Positions 1-13,429 of a DNA stretch of 64,000 nucleotides are shown here, piece after piece. Location: NCBI GenBank assembly GCA_024138025.1, contig JAMXBD010000013.1:558001-622000 (forward strand). Reading direction: 5' to 3'. The stretch is from Combretum micranthum. Lineage: Eukaryota > Streptophyta > Magnoliopsida > Myrtales > Combretaceae. The notes under the pieces were generated by a model. The model ran no database searches. It had not been told where the DNA came from and saw only the letters and a list, made by a program, of their open reading frames with translations. Positions within the stretch are counted from its first letter, which is position 1. Each line of letters opens with the position of its first letter. A program made the translations under genes and the position numbers.

Positions 1-3000
1 AGAGGAAAAACTTACCCAACCATTTCTTTGAAAATTTTCAATCGAAGTAGTTCTCAGAAAGGATGCATCAAACTTGTCATCATCTAAACAAAAGAAACAC
101 CCAGTATGAGTTTTTTATATAGCTTCTACTCAAATTTCTAATTCTATTTATTCTATTAGCGTCATTTTCTCGGTTATGAAAGTTTTAACTTAAAATGATT
201 ATAACTTGCTCATTTTAACTAAGAATTTCACATATGAGTAGTCGTTTTCTATCTATTTCGAATGCTTTATCTATTTATAAAGTTATTTTTAACTTTTAAG
301 ATCATTTAGGTCTTGGAATCTTTTGAAACAAATTATGTCCAAAAGTTCCACAGACCTTATGGTTTTCTAATTTTTCAAAATTTTATTTCATTTGGACTCT
401 CCAAGGCATGTATAAAATATGACTATCTTTAAAAATCATTTAAAATTAAAAGTAGCTCATATTATATGCATGATCCTAGTGATGTTACTCAAAAATAGAA
501 TTTTTATTAAAACAACTTTTATAGAAAGTAGGAAAGTTGAGTTTTAAGAAAAATTACCTTTGGACTTGTAATAAATTTCTTACCTTAAATTTCGTAAACC
601 TGAGACATAAAAAAAATAATCATGTTTCAATATTTACTTTGAACCCTTATGGTCCTATATTTATTCCAAAGCTTCATTTAACAATTTTATTTTACAGGGT
701 GGCTTTGCTTGCAGATTAACAATAGATTTGCAAGAGTTGGCTTTACTTTACTTGTAGCATTCCCTATTAACAATGGAATTGCACATAAGGAGCCACCTAT
801 TAATTCAACTTATTTAACATATATAACTTATGATAATTGCAATTTAAAATAAGAGGATAAATTACATCGAAAGGGCAATGTTTGAAGGTAAGTATATTTA
901 ATGTATCAACATTTTACATAGTTAAGAAGATAATTCAACATTGAGGGATAAATTTAGCTAGGTATCAAAGTTTAAGTGGTTAAAAATAAAAAACAATACT
1001 TAGTAAAGTAAGTTAAATAAGGTCTATAATTGACTGATGAAGAAAAATTAAGGAAAATTTATTGAGGATTGATCAAAAGGTTAATTGTCATGCCCTAATT
1101 AAAGTTAAGACATATTCAATTTAGCCATATATAACATTACTAGTTTACACATGAAGGCTATCATAAACTACTAGTTTAACATGGTTGCTTACTCACAAAT
1201 TTTAAATTCTAAAATTGTTTAATTAGATTTTGAAAACGTTTGATCTAGCAACAAAAAAGTAGCTTTACAAAGGATTGATAAAAAGACTACTCCTATGAGT
1301 AAGCTAGCATAGATTTGTAAGTATCTAATGAAAATCGTATCAAGTATTTCAAAAACACCTCAAATTACCATAAAAGCTAAGTATTTGAAAACTGACTACA
1401 ACTCAAAGGGCTTACAGAAAGGCTAACAACATGAATATAAGATTGAAAAGTAATATTGCAATCCTAGAAAAAAGCATAGGCATCTTTACGATCCTAATCA
1501 CTGAGCTTATTAAGAAGTTCCTTAAAGTCTGCACCATACCCCATGTCATCATAAAATCATCCCTAGATCCATCATTGCTTGAAAAGGATAAAAAATGAGC
1601 CGAAGCACGGTATATAGTAACATAACTATACACGATAAGATAATATGCGTGTATTCTAAATGCATTGCACTAACTAAAAATTTATATTCTCTAATTTAGT
1701 ATAGTAGATCAATAGTAGAGCATTCACACTTTAGCAACACATTAGGAACCGATGATCCTAAATAGTAGCAACTATTTAAGGGGTTGGCAAAGACAAGTCA
1801 AATACCTTTACCTTCTATAGAAACATCTAAGTAATAGCCTTACTTAAGGTTCACAATTGTTATAGAATCCTATGTATCTCAGTCCATAATATAGTACAAT
1901 TCAACAAATCCCATAAATTCGAATTGTAATATATTACTTCTTACTATGCATAAGTAAACATTATACGAATATTATTTTCCCCAATAGCTACCTGTCGAGC
2001 TACCATTGGTGGCCTAAACACCCAACTACTAGGTTGGCACCATCTAGCAATATTGTTACTCCCCGGTCTAAATTAAATAACACATTCATAGACAATTAGT
2101 CAATTACTAAGGTGTCTTTAAGTTCTATTTATTTTAGAATGTCTATCCTAATCAGGTAACACACAAGTTATTGTGTACCTGATATAGAGTCTAAGGTCTG
2201 AGTGAAGTCACACAATAACGAATAAATATTTATTCAAGGAATATTATTTCATATGAGAATTGAGTATACAACTTAATTATTAAATTCATATTGATTATTC
2301 AATTAGAGTAAGGTCTTATGTAATATGACCTTAATTAGTATTTTGAAGTAAGTTCTAATAGGATATTGGGTTTAAGTGATTTTGAATTAATCCCACAATA
2401 TAAAGTTATTAAAATCCTTATTTAGAAGTACTGGGCTTTTAAGGATCCCAAATCAAGTCTAATAAGAATATATCCAAGTCTTATACTATTTAGGGGCATG
2501 AGAATTGATAATCGATCCCATTATAGATTATAATTTATAAATTAGGAAGAATTGATCCATGATATTGAAATTAAGTCCAATTAAAGTAAAATTAGGTCTT
2601 GGACCTAAGAATTGGATATAAGCCCAATAGAAAAGAATTAATTCATATTTAGAACTATTGGACCTTCATGATTTCCAATTTGGTCCAATTACTTATCAAT
2701 TGTATTTTAAGGGTTTTGGGCCCAATAAGTTAAAATTTGAGTCCAATTGTAATTTAATACCTAGGAGTGAGTAATGAACTTAAATACTTTAAAAGCAGGT
2801 AAATTACATCAAAATGTATCAATGTTTGACCATATATTCAATTAATATATCAACGTTTCAAGTGTTGAAAAAGGGAATCAATTTTGAGAGTAGATTCATT
2901 TAAAGTATCAACGTTTAAGTGATTGTAGAGGACTAAATCTAGATCTCAACTTTTTGGGCTGAATGGCAGGGCTTAAAGAGTCAAGTCCATGAAATTAGGA
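1..3000. other. AT-rich non-coding stretch without a recognisable gene
   Basis: I find no coding region here. The few open frames are short and resemble nothing I know. Two segments, about 848-1015 and 2801-2960, share a theme: each starts with a phrase like aaattacatc followed by 'atgtatcaa' and 'tatcaacgttt'-type stretches. They look like diverged copies of one dispersed repeat. The right part (about 2000-3530) may be the LTR of the gypsy remnant that follows, because a primer-binding-like site lies at 3543, but I could not place a left LTR edge. Confidence 0.4.
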
Positions 3001-3542
3001 TAACTGAGGGAGATTTGGCATGGCGAGCTTGGAGCAGGGACCGTTGGACTGGACCAACTTATTCGCTCTCAATCTTTCTCAAGGAGCTCATGCACTTAAA
3101 GATTCCTTCAATGGGCTAGAGAGTTCATGGAGAGATCTATTATTAGGAGGACTTATCTCATTTGTTGATGGTCAATACGATCTAATAGACATCACTAAAA
3201 TCCAGATTTTATAAATACCCACAGCTCTTTCTCATTTGTCAGATCTAAAGTTGGAAAAAAAACGCTATTGTGTTGCTGGAATACTCTCACAAGAGATCAA
3301 ACAACGCTAAAAGGTCAAAACACATAACCTCTTATCTTGAATAGTGGAGTTGATACTATATAGTTCCTCCACATGTCACTAGTGCGTTCTAGCTCTTTGA
3401 GATTGCCTGCTCCTCCTCCTTGCCATCTTACTTTTAGTTATTCCTTGCGTTTGCTTTTATGTCACTCTTTTGAGACCATGTGCAGCATAAGACACAAGCT
3501 GCACCACGTGACCACTGTGATTGGATCTACCCCATAACATTT

Positions 3543-3560
3543 TGGCGACTCCGTTGGGGA
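3543..3560 (+). other. Putative retrotransposon primer-binding site
   Basis: The sequence begins tggcgactccgttgggga, directly downstream of what would be an LTR end. TGGCGACTCC is the primer-binding pattern I associate with Tat/Ogre-type Ty3/gypsy elements primed by an arginine tRNA. The open frame just downstream and the gag and protease remnants after it have the expected order and orientation. Confidence 0.55.
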
Positions 3561-3569
3561 TAGAGGAAG

Positions 3570-6170
3570 TTGATAATTTGTCAATGGCACCTAAAAGGAA
3601 GAGGATAGCCCACCCTTCTGTCGACAACAACCAAGAGCATGAGGTTAATATAGATAATGTTGATCAAAACATACCAACACTTGAAGCTACCAATCCTACT
3701 ATTGACACTCATGACAATATACCTAACAATGCATAGAGGATGCGTACCATGCAAGAAACTACAAAAGCTTTGAACTGATTCATGGCAATGATGAATGGTC
3801 CATGCCCTCTATAGGTACCTTTGTAGCTGTGCAACAAGGTATGGTTCTTTTAAAGCCTACTATTGCTACACCACAATAGACTACTCAACTACCTTAATCA
3901 TCCAATCCTCCTATAATAAATGAAGGAATTGCCCCTAGGATTAATGAACCTAATCCTGTTGTAGAATTGATTGTCATTCTATAACCTATTCTGAGGCGAG
4001 AGATACTAGAGTTCAGCTTGGAGTTTTTTCATCTTCGCATGTTATGCCACGAGTTGTAATTGGATGACCGTAGTCCATACTGCATCTCTTCTTGCTATAC
4101 TAGTTGAAGCTGCAACCTCTACTCCAAGAGGTTTTTTTGTTACCTAAGAAGATTTGGACATATACTTGAAGGAGATGCAGAACAAGTCATAGGTATAAGT
4201 AGTTGACCTTAGACTCTCTTGCATCAACGCATTGCTGCTAAATTGTATCCCCAGCATGGTTGTCAAAATTATGATTTTACTATTCACTAAAATACGTAGA
4301 TTCGATAGAATCGTACAAAATCATGCAAAATCGGTAAAATCGTAAACATGTAGAATCATACATCTAAATTTCTAATTTGACCTAAAGTCTGCACTAAATC
4401 AATTTTGCATCCATTTTAATTAAGAAAAAATACATAGAGTCATAAACTCGTAGGAACATATATTTGACTCGCGATTTGGATAACTATGTCCCAATGACTA
4501 TGTTAGTCATAAGTTCATGTTATTCAATGGCAAGAAGAGAAGCGTTAAAGAGCACTTATTAAAATTTATAAAAACATTGGAATTTGATGGTTTAGATGAT
4601 GACCTAAAGTTGAAGGGATTCTCTAAATCCCTTACAAAGAAGGCATACACATGGTATGTCAACCTTCCTTTTAGATTAGCGGATTTTTAGGGGAGCATAT
4701 GTAAGATGTTCCTGGAGAAACTTTTCTCCACTCAAGAGCAGATTACTCTTATTGACACGGGACATATATGATAGAACCCTTGAGAGGACTTGATAAAATA
4801 TATCGAGCATTTCAGAGAGCGCTCACTAGATATCCAAGACATGCAATGAGAAAGAGTTGGTCAAGATTTATATCCAAGGAATGTTCACCAAATATGCTAT
4901 CTACTTAGAGAATTTGCCAATGGTCTCCTTTGTTGCATTTGTTGAGAATGCACAAAGGACCAACAATTCCGTCACACGACGAAGAGGGGATAATGGAAAG
5001 TTTAATAAGTGGACATCGTCTATAAGCTTGGCTCAAGGTAAGAACTCTAGAGGAGGAAAGAAACCGAGAAACGAGAAGCCTGGATGCTCTACATCGTTCT
5101 TATCGTTCCCTTATCCAATGGGGAAGGTCTATGCTATGTTGGACTAGTGGTTACGAGATGGAAATATTAAACTCTTGAGAGTTGAGCATATGCTTACTAA
5201 TGACGAGAAGAATGACCCCAAATTCTGTAGATTCCACAAGATTATAGGTCATCCTACAAAAGACTGTTGGACATTAAAGAGAATATTTAATGAGAGAGTG
5301 AAGAATGGAGAACTTATCATTGAAAATAACGATGTCCGGAGTAATCCTTCTCCTATACACTATAATCAATGTGGTGTTACGAATACTATCGTTCATGATC
5401 CTACAGTAGCGGAAGTGGTCGATGCTTTACCTTTTGAGGCACAAGAAGATAAAGGGAATTTTATCCAGATCGAGAAACTTAAATGTTTACCCATTATGGT
5501 GGCTCTTCTAAAATCTTCTAATTTTAGGAGTTTCTTTGATCTCCTAGGATTTGATGATAATGCTTGGCTAGTGGCAGCAACTATACTTGCGCAGATATCT
5601 GAGGGTCAGTATGCGAAGTGCAATGCAACACAACCAATGAAGAGAATGGCTAATGCACACAAAAATGTCATCTTATTCACTGATGCCGACATGTGTACAA
5701 AGAATCTGCACAACAATCGCCTCTCTATGTGGAGCAAGTGCTAAATGGATATCTTGTGAAGAGGACATTTATAGATAATGGCTCCTCTGTAAATATTCTG
5801 CCAATAGGTACATTCAAAGCTGATAAGCTAGATGAGTGGCTTTAATGATACAACCACAAACATTGTAGGATATATTAAATCAACCTATAGTGGTGAGTGG
5901 CTTTATTGACATTACCACTTGTAGGCTATATTAATGTGGATCTTAAGATTAGACCTATTCAAGGCTCTACTACTTTTCATGTGACTGACGCGTCGGTATC
6001 TTACCACTTACCTATCGGTTAGAAATGGTTGTACGATCACCATTGAGTACCTTCCACATGGCACCAATGTATCAAGGGTTATTAGAAGGGTAAAGATGTT
6101 TTCATCCTAGCCATAAAATGTCCTTTCGAGAGAAATGAAGCATATTTCACAAAGTTAACCTTCTTCGATA
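3570..6170 (+). pseudogene. Decayed Ty3/gypsy (Tat/Ogre-like) gag-protease region
   Basis: Fragments of a retrotransposon polyprotein lie in changing frames on the plus strand. From left to right they are a hydrophilic N-terminal region (3580-3735), a gag core with the phrase AYTWYVNLP (about 4600-4690), a histidine/cysteine segment KFCRFHKIIGHPTKDCW (5219-5270), and an aspartic-protease active site DNGSSVNILP (about 5776-5805) followed by a region like the protease C-terminus. Stops and frameshifts are common, and nothing of reverse transcriptase, RNase H or integrase follows. The copy is therefore dead and truncated after the protease. A MITE interrupts gag at about 4255-4488. Lineage placement rests on motif resemblance only. 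Confidence 0.7.
4255..4488. mobile_element. MITE inserted in the gypsy gag remnant
   Basis: The reading of gag breaks exactly here. On the left it reads ..LYPQH; on the right it resumes with DYVSHKF. The insert starts catggttgtcaaaat and ends with a region whose reverse complement begins catagttatccaaat, giving imperfect terminal inverted repeats of about 15 bp. Inside it are many 'aaatcgta' and 'aaatcatg' words. A similar left end (catagttttcaaaatcatg) occurs near 61873 in a SWI3C intron. I could not settle a target-site duplication. Confidence 0.55.
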
Positions 6171-6229
6171 AATTTATTGAGGAAGGGGAAACTATTAGTG
6201 ATTGTTCTCTAGGCCAATTACTGGATATT

Positions 6230-8012
6230 GTCATTATATATATATATATATATATTATTGATACGGAGACATTTCTATTGTATTGTTTACATGTTGACTT
6301 TATAATATGATCCATGAATAATTTAATTATTCTAAAAGTCCTTAGATGCTCATTATTGTGGGAATGATAATGAATTAAATCTAGTATGGTTTTTTGTTTG
6401 ATAGTCATGAGATGTCTATTTGTATGGGGATACAAATGAAACTCATAAGCACAAATTAAATGGCTATGTACTGGACTGACCCATTGTGAGATCGCTACAT
6501 GGATTAGTGTCATAAGTGATTCTCATGATAACGATATCAATGTATCCTTAGACTTGAAATCACCATTGGTTCTAACATGAGGAATAGTATGATTTAACTC
6601 AATCAAACGTCGTCTTTAATCGGATAATAATAAAGGTTGTGATTAGGTATAATGTAAATAATGTAGAGGAAGTTGAGTGATTAAGATGGGATTTGTCCCT
6701 CTCATAACGAGAGGGATATCTTTGAGCCCCTCGATAAGTGAAACTGAGAAATGCATGATTGTACTCAAATGAATTGATAGTGTGATCAATTTTATTTATT
6801 TTATCAGTTCACTTGAAGATCGAAAATTGATAAGATTGAACGATATAAGGATGGCACTATCCATGCTTTATATTCAATCTAGATATCATAAGGTACAAGA
6901 ATAATGACATAAGTTATGGATTGGGTAAAAATTGAATCATCGATCCATTTAATTCGGGTAAACATAATGTCTTGTTAGAGGCTGCTTATGTTTATTGATT
7001 AAAATGGTTTTTGGGTCAACAACATATATTAAGTGAACCTACGGAGTCACACATAAAAGAATGAACAAAAATGATCATGGACTAAATTTAAATAAGTCCA
7101 GTGGAAATAATAAATTTATTTATTAATTTTAATTTGTTAAGAATAATAAATATAATTATTAAGAACAATAATAATTCCTAATTGGACTAGGAATTCTTAT
7201 ATTAATAAATTAATTTATACCTAATAAAATTAAGGGCACTAATGTTATTATTCATATTGACATTATTATAAATAAGGCATAAGAGGTTTTTTTTTTTTTA
7301 GGGTTAATGACATGTGTTGTGAACATTAGACCTACAAAGAAATTCGATAAGCCATAAAAGAGACAAGCACGAGAGTCGTGAGTAAATTTTTTTTCAATCT
7401 TATCTATAAGTGTTCTAGATAATGCTAGCATATAAATGATCTTTTTGAAGGAGTGTTCTTTCGTGTGGATACAATAGAGGGGATTGCGAATTCACGGTAC
7501 CTAAAAATCTGATATGCCAATTGATTCTAAGCTTCAAGGTTAAAGTTATAAATTCAAACTGTTTATTTTATTTTAATTTAATCAAAACACATGAATATTA
7601 TTTGTGTTTTCTTTTTGAATTCCATTGCAAAAGATTTTATCTTTATAAATCCTAAAACCCTATGGAAACCCAACAAAAACAGCTATGGTGAGACCCTCTG
7701 GCACTTCACTACCTACATCGGAGGAATTTCAAGAGGGCCAACATATGAAAAGAAAGACACGTGGCTCTCATGAAGAGAAGAAGAAATAAAGGAATCTAAT
7801 GATGTTGAAAGCTTTGTTAGGGAAGATGGGCAGATAGCATATTGCTTATGATGGTTTTGGGGGTCTGAGGAGGTTTGCCTGTCTTCCATAAACCCCACAC
7901 TAGTGTAAGAACCCTAACCTACAACTCTTGCCCCCCAACACACACACGCGCACCCCCCCCCTCCCCCCCCTCCCCCCTACACACACACACACACACACAT
8001 ACACAGATGCTA
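6230..8012. other. Non-coding stretch, possible retroelement LTR or UTR remnant
   Basis: I see no gene. It opens with a (TA)n run at 6234-6256 and has long AT-rich tracts, a poly-T at 7288-7300, and a C/A low-complexity tract (7929-8005) made of long C runs and (CA)n just before the solo LTR. The overall texture, a long non-coding stretch next to a truncated gypsy remnant, suggests old retroelement UTR or LTR sequence. No terminal repeats or TSD could be recognised. Confidence 0.3.
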
Positions 8013-8017
8013 GATCA
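8013..8017. repeat. Target-site duplication GATCA, left copy
   Basis: GATCA lies immediately before the TG that starts the solo LTR. It matches 11500-11504 exactly. Confidence 0.85.
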
Positions 8018-11000
8018 TGTAAACCCCAAATTTTTGGAATCAGTTTAGCTTAAAACCCTAATATAGAAGTCAACCGAAACCCTAAAGTCAACAAAATTCT
8101 AGTTGGATGTAATAGCTTAAGTCTGGCATTCCCGAATAAGCAACCCAGAGAAAGTAAGTAAGAGTTTAGAATGTAGAATAGTGTGTAATTACTTAAGGAA
8201 GCTTAAAAAGATCAAATTAGTAAAACTGCGAATCGTCTTGAACCTGATTGACACAGTTCTTGAAAAACGTGTCTCGAGACTCGGAATAGTAAAAATACTC
8301 CGAATATTCCGTTAGACTCGTAAAAATATAAGAATTTCAAAAATATCAGTTTTATAATTTTTCGATAAGTAAAAATAACAGATATCGCAATTATACGCGT
8401 ATTTTCTTACTACAGGTACTTTATTAGTCATATCTACCTTACATTATACTATTCACTATTATTCTACACTATTTTTTTCTCTCTACTTTTTTTACAACCT
8501 ACTCTTACAACACCATAACCTATAACCTTTACTTTTTACCTTTCCCATAATTTTATTTCACATCTATCTTACTTATTACTTCTTTAAATCAACAAAAATA
8601 CAAAAAAATAAAACTCTCCCTCTCTCTTACCCCCATGGCTGGCGCCCCATGTCCCCCTCTCTCCCTCGATTTGTTTCAATTTTCTTTTATTTAAATCACA
8701 CAAAAATTCACTCCTCATTTCCTATAAATACCCTTCTCCTCTTTCACTTCTTTCACACAATTACTACTCACAAATTCTCTACAAAAACTCTCTCAAATTC
8801 TCCTTTTAAAACTCTCTCCAAATATCCTCCCAAAACTCTCTCAAAATAATCCCAAAACTACTTTCTACCTACACAAAACTCATAACCACATAACACTCCA
8901 AAAACCTTCTTTAGGTAAACTTTTCTTATTATTTTCTTCTCCTCATGTCATGTAACTTTACATGACCATGGCGTGAGTTTCCAAAAACTAAATGTTATGG
9001 AAGCTACACTATGTTCATGTGTTGTTCTTGTTCATGGAAATCTATTTATGTTTATGTTGTTATTTTGTTCATATTATTGTTACTATATCTAAGTATTATG
9101 TATTTATATATATATATATATATATATATTCTTTAGAGCATATAAGCTCACTTGCAATTTATTTATTTCCATGCAAAGTAATTTATTTATTTCATTGCAA
9201 TTTGTTTACTTCTTGCTATTTTAAGACTAGTCTCTAGTCGTAGACTTGTCCTCATCAAGTCAAAACAAATTTTTCTTTCTTTCATTTTATTTTTCTTTTG
9301 GGACTAGTCTATTCTTAGTCTCGGGAGTCTTGAAGAAGCTAAGACTCCCAATACTTGACTTTATTTAATATTTATGTTATTTTTTGCTTGTTATTATAAT
9401 TCTCATAAGATCATGCCATTAAGACTGTTGTCCAAATTTTTCAAAGCTCTAAAAATACTTGATAAAAAGGAGATTTTATCACTTAGGAATAAGTTTATAA
9501 ATCTATAGTTTAACAAAAATAAAAGTTATTCCTTTCCAAGTTTTAAGAAGAACTCACTATAATTTTAGAAACTACTTTTGTTTTGAAAAGCTTTTTAAAT
9601 CATTTCTATATCACTTTGTTTTTCAAAATGAAAATCATTTTTGATACAAAAATGATTTCTATGAAAACATAAATAAAGGAAACTTTATGAGAAAGGAATG
9701 AGAATTTTCAAATTAAAATCTTTTCAAACAAATGGGCAAAGAAAATTGTATAGAAAATAAATAGGAAAAATAACACTAATGTAGAGAATTTAGAAAAGAA
9801 GAAAATTACTTTTCGAAAAAGGTCATCTAGGAGAAATAATAAGTCAAACATAAGTAATTCTTTGAAAACAAAAAGAATCAAAATTCATTTAAAAGGATTT
9901 ACAAAATGAATTCTTGTAAACTATATTTTTCTAAACTCCTAATTTAAATCGTTTTACTCAAGAAACATGAATGGACAACAAACACTTGAGCATGAATAAA
10001 TATGAGCTAAGTAACTATAAAAAGAAAAATTTTCAACTATATAGATAACTAAGTATTTATCAAACAAATTTTGAATGATTTAAAGTTTGAAACAAAATTG
10101 TTTTTGAGTTAGAAAAATTCGTGGTGAATCTGACCACCACTGTTTCGGGGTCTAAATGGTTTAGTTTAATAAAAATAGTTTTAGAAATAGATAGATCTTT
10201 TCGAGTATGTAGAAATTGGTATATTATATGCGCGATTTAGAATTAAAATGACCAAGTTATGATAATTTTAAATTGGAATTTTCTTTATACGAACTTTGAC
10301 GTTCTCATGACATTATTTTGTCAAAATTCAAGAAAATCATCAAGAAATACTCATTTGGTATTTTCTTTGACTAGGAGACTCCAAGGAAGGATATCTATAC
10401 CCCGAGGACTATTTCGATTAAGAAGATTGTGTGAGCGACTCATCCATATAGAAGAATTGTCGTCATGGCCTCGTGAGTTTATTTCCTTAAAATGCTTTAC
10501 TTGTTTGTGATTGTAATCTAGTTGCATTAGAATTAAGCAAAGAATAATTCTTTGAAAGAATCCTAAGAATATCGAGGCCGGAATTGATTTAATGCTTGTT
10601 TTAGTATAACACTTGTTTTGTATGAGATTTTCTGATCACCTTAAAATTTGATAATAATGATGCTATGATATCATAAATAAATGGATTCATGCATACCATG
10701 AAGTGAGTCACATTGCATTGGGTTATTATCCTTGGGTGAGAAGGATTGTAGCTAGGTCGAAAGCAACACTTGGTGGAGTGACCAAAAGCGATTGCTTGGT
10801 GACATGAAGGAAATGCTTAGCGGAAAGTCCGAAAGCAAGGCTCAATTCAAGTAGACTTAATATGCTTGGCGATATTGGTCGAAAGCATAAATCTTTTAAT
10901 CGAAACTACTTGTTTTGAGGTTACGTATCACTAAACCCCGAATGGAGGGCGTAAATCCATTCAATATATAGTTCCCGAAAAACTATATGCCTTGTTTGCC

Positions 11001-11499
11001 CACGTGTATGTTGCATTTCATTTGTTTACTTAAATAACTTGTTTGAATTCCTTTACACAAGAAGTTATTTATGGAAATAGTTCTCATTAAGCCTATTAGC
11101 TTATACCTTATAGATATCTTTTGCAGTTCACTTATTTCTGGTTGAGGCCACATGGACCCTGCAGCCAGGTATTTTCCATTTGAGTTAAGGAATTTTCTAG
11201 ATGAAGTTTAGCGTTAGATAAGATGTAGAAATATTATTGTAATAGATTTGCGACTGGGGAATGCCCCTTAGTTTTGTAAGATCATTGTTATGAATAAATG
11301 AATATTATAGATCCTCTTTTCTTAATCTATTATTATATCTTCTTAGGCTTCATAATTCCATAGATGGTCCTCTAAATTTGTGAGAGCACGCTTTACACTT
11401 AATATCAAAGCTTTTGGGAATGGCTAATGTTGTCATACTTAAGCTTTAATGTTGAGTATGGCGGACTGTTACGTTTAGGGTACCCCTTGGGGCGTGATA
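8018..11499 (+). mobile_element. Solo LTR of a Ty3/gypsy (Tekay/Del-like) retrotransposon
   Basis: A 3,482-bp segment starts TGTAAACCCCAAATTTTT and ends GGGGCGTGATA. It is flanked by a perfect 5-bp direct repeat GATCA (8013-8017 and 11500-11504). No gag, pol, primer-binding site or second LTR is present, so it is a solo LTR left by recombination between two LTRs. A TATA-type promoter motif (cctataaatacc, about 8721-8732) lies inside. The 3' end, with its gttacgtttagggtacccc phrase, looks like the LTR ends of large Tekay/Del-type gypsy elements as I remember them. The last dinucleotide is TA instead of the usual CA, probably a C-to-T change. The short open frames inside are chance frames. A (TA)n run sits at 9103-9129. 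Confidence 0.85.
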
Positions 11500-11504
11500 G
11501 ATCA
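11500..11504. repeat. Target-site duplication GATCA, right copy
   Basis: GATCA lies immediately after the LTR end, identical to the left copy. This supports a single retrotransposon insertion followed by LTR-LTR recombination. Confidence 0.85.
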
Positions 11505-12169
11505 AATAAAGCGCCAGGCAGGAGATGTTAAGGAATTGGACCTAACGTGATAGGGAGAGTTGCCACAGCTAATCTTCATGAGTAAAAACCATTAACAAGA
11601 AATTAAAATGCCCTTTATATCACTACTAAAGGAGTACAACAATAAAAAATAAAAAAACAAAGAAAGTGTTGGTTGTATTTTCTTCTCTTTTGCTTTTATC
11701 CTTCATAACCAGGATGAACATAGAATGATATGATTGGGGTATCGAGTTAATTTTTTTTTTACTAAAAAATAAAAAATAACAATTTTTTATTTAAATATAT
11801 TATAATAATTAATTTTTTTCCAAGCTTGGGGAGCTGGGTCTTCTATCGGCCCCCTTCGTCCATCTTTACTCATAACTAATGTGTATTTCTATGTCAAAGT
11901 TTGTTAACAATGGTCTGCGCTAGCCACTATACTAATAGCTAATAAAAAATATATAATAAGCTCTTGAAAAAATGAGAGTACACAATGCAAATCTCGACAC
12001 CAACTTGACTAGATGTGAACATAATGTAATTGTTAGTCGTGCTATATGGATCAATACAAATCCTATAAAATAAGTGATATATGGATCAACACATATATAC
12101 CTTATACTGTAGCATTGCTTTGTCTTCGCCTTTCTAATGTTCTCCTTAATTGAGCTTGATGAATGACAG
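11505..12169. other. Intergenic DNA upstream of the NRAMP pseudogene
   Basis: I looked for the N-terminal NRAMP exons expected upstream of 12170 and found none. The stretch is AT-rich with poly-A and poly-T runs, and it ends in a pyrimidine-rich segment leading to a usable splice acceptor at 12168-12169. The 5' half of the gene therefore appears to be missing, or lies too far away or is too decayed to recognise. Confidence 0.45.
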
Positions 12170-12999
12170 GTACGGAAACTGGAGATGGTAGTTGTAATCG
12201 TAGTGTTCACAATGGCAGCATGTTTTTTCGGGGAAATGAGTTATGTAAAGCCTGTAGCTAATGATGTGCTAATGGGCGTGTTTGTCCCTAAGCTTCAAGG
12301 ACAACAGGCCACCACTGATGCCATTGCCCTTCTTAGTGCATTAGTGATGCCGTATGTATGACAAAAACATAGTATTGTGCTCATCATATATTATTACGAA
12401 TGTGCCTCAATCATCTTCCTTGACACTTAAACAGACATAACTTGTTTCTTCATTCCACTCTAGTGCTCTCAAGGAAAATACCCCAATCTCTTCATGGAAT
12501 CAATGTAAGACCATTTTTGAATTAATGTCATCTTCCCATCAATCTAAAAATTATAGATAGAAACTATGTGTGTTTTGTTAAATTTACAGGAAGCTCGCCG
12601 ATTTTTCCTCATAGAAAGTGGATTGGCACTATTGTGGAATTTTTTATCAATGTTGCAGTTGTTTCAGTATCAGGTGCAGTCTGCTCAGCTAAGAATCTCT
12701 CAAATGACAATGTCGTACATTACAATCCTTAACTCTGCTTCTTTCCTTCTCAAGGTATAAATCAACTCACTGCATATCATATTCGTAATTTCAAAAGAAG
12801 TTGCACTAACATACATGCTTTACTGTCTTTTTCTATGTAGAACATGTTGGGACGATCGAGCTTAACGATTTATGCCATTGCTCTATTGGCATCAGGTCAG
12901 AGTTCTACAATTACATGCACTTATGCAGGACAATACATTATGTAGGTACCTTTTAAGGAGTGAATATTACAGCATTGTGTAGCGATGTTTGCTTATATC

Positions 13000-13429
13000 T
13001 AGGGATGTAAATAAAGCAAGTTAGTTTACAAACTACTTGAATTTGATTCGAGAATGACCGAGTCAAACTCGAACTCGAACTACTCAAATAGTTTATTGAA
13101 CACAATCAACTTGAACTTTATATGTTTAGCTAATCAAGCTCGAGTTGAGTATAAATGTTAATCAAATTCGAATCGAGTTTAATTGTCACTATGATTTTAA
13201 TTAGAATTAAAAATATATTTCTAATAAATGAAGTCTAAGCGAGCTTCATTGAGCCAAGTTCGAGATTGTATAATGTTTCTTTGAGCTAAATTCAAGCTTA
13301 AATTCTTAAACTCGGTTGAACTTAAAAAACTCGGTTGAACTTAAACAAAGCTCGAGCTTTGAAATTTTGAGTTGAACTTAATTCAAGTTCAGCATTATAC
13401 CATCTTGACTCAACTCGTTTGCAACCCTA
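13000..13429. mobile_element. hAT-type MITE in an NRAMP pseudogene intron
   Basis: A 430-bp element starts TAGGGATGTAAA and ends TTTGCAACCCTA, whose reverse complement is TAGGGTTGCAAA. The terminal inverted repeat is therefore 12 bp with two mismatches. It is flanked by an 8-bp near-duplication, cttatatc (12992-12999) and cttgtatc (13430-13437). An 8-bp TSD with short TIRs is the hAT superfamily pattern. The interior is built from repeated tcgaactcgaac/gctcgag words and codes for nothing. It lies between the exons ending at 12945 and starting at 13481. Confidence 0.8.

Noticed and set aside
7929..8005. CRISPR-like or tandem array
   Set aside because: Only simple C and CA runs; no repeat-spacer structure anywhere in the window.
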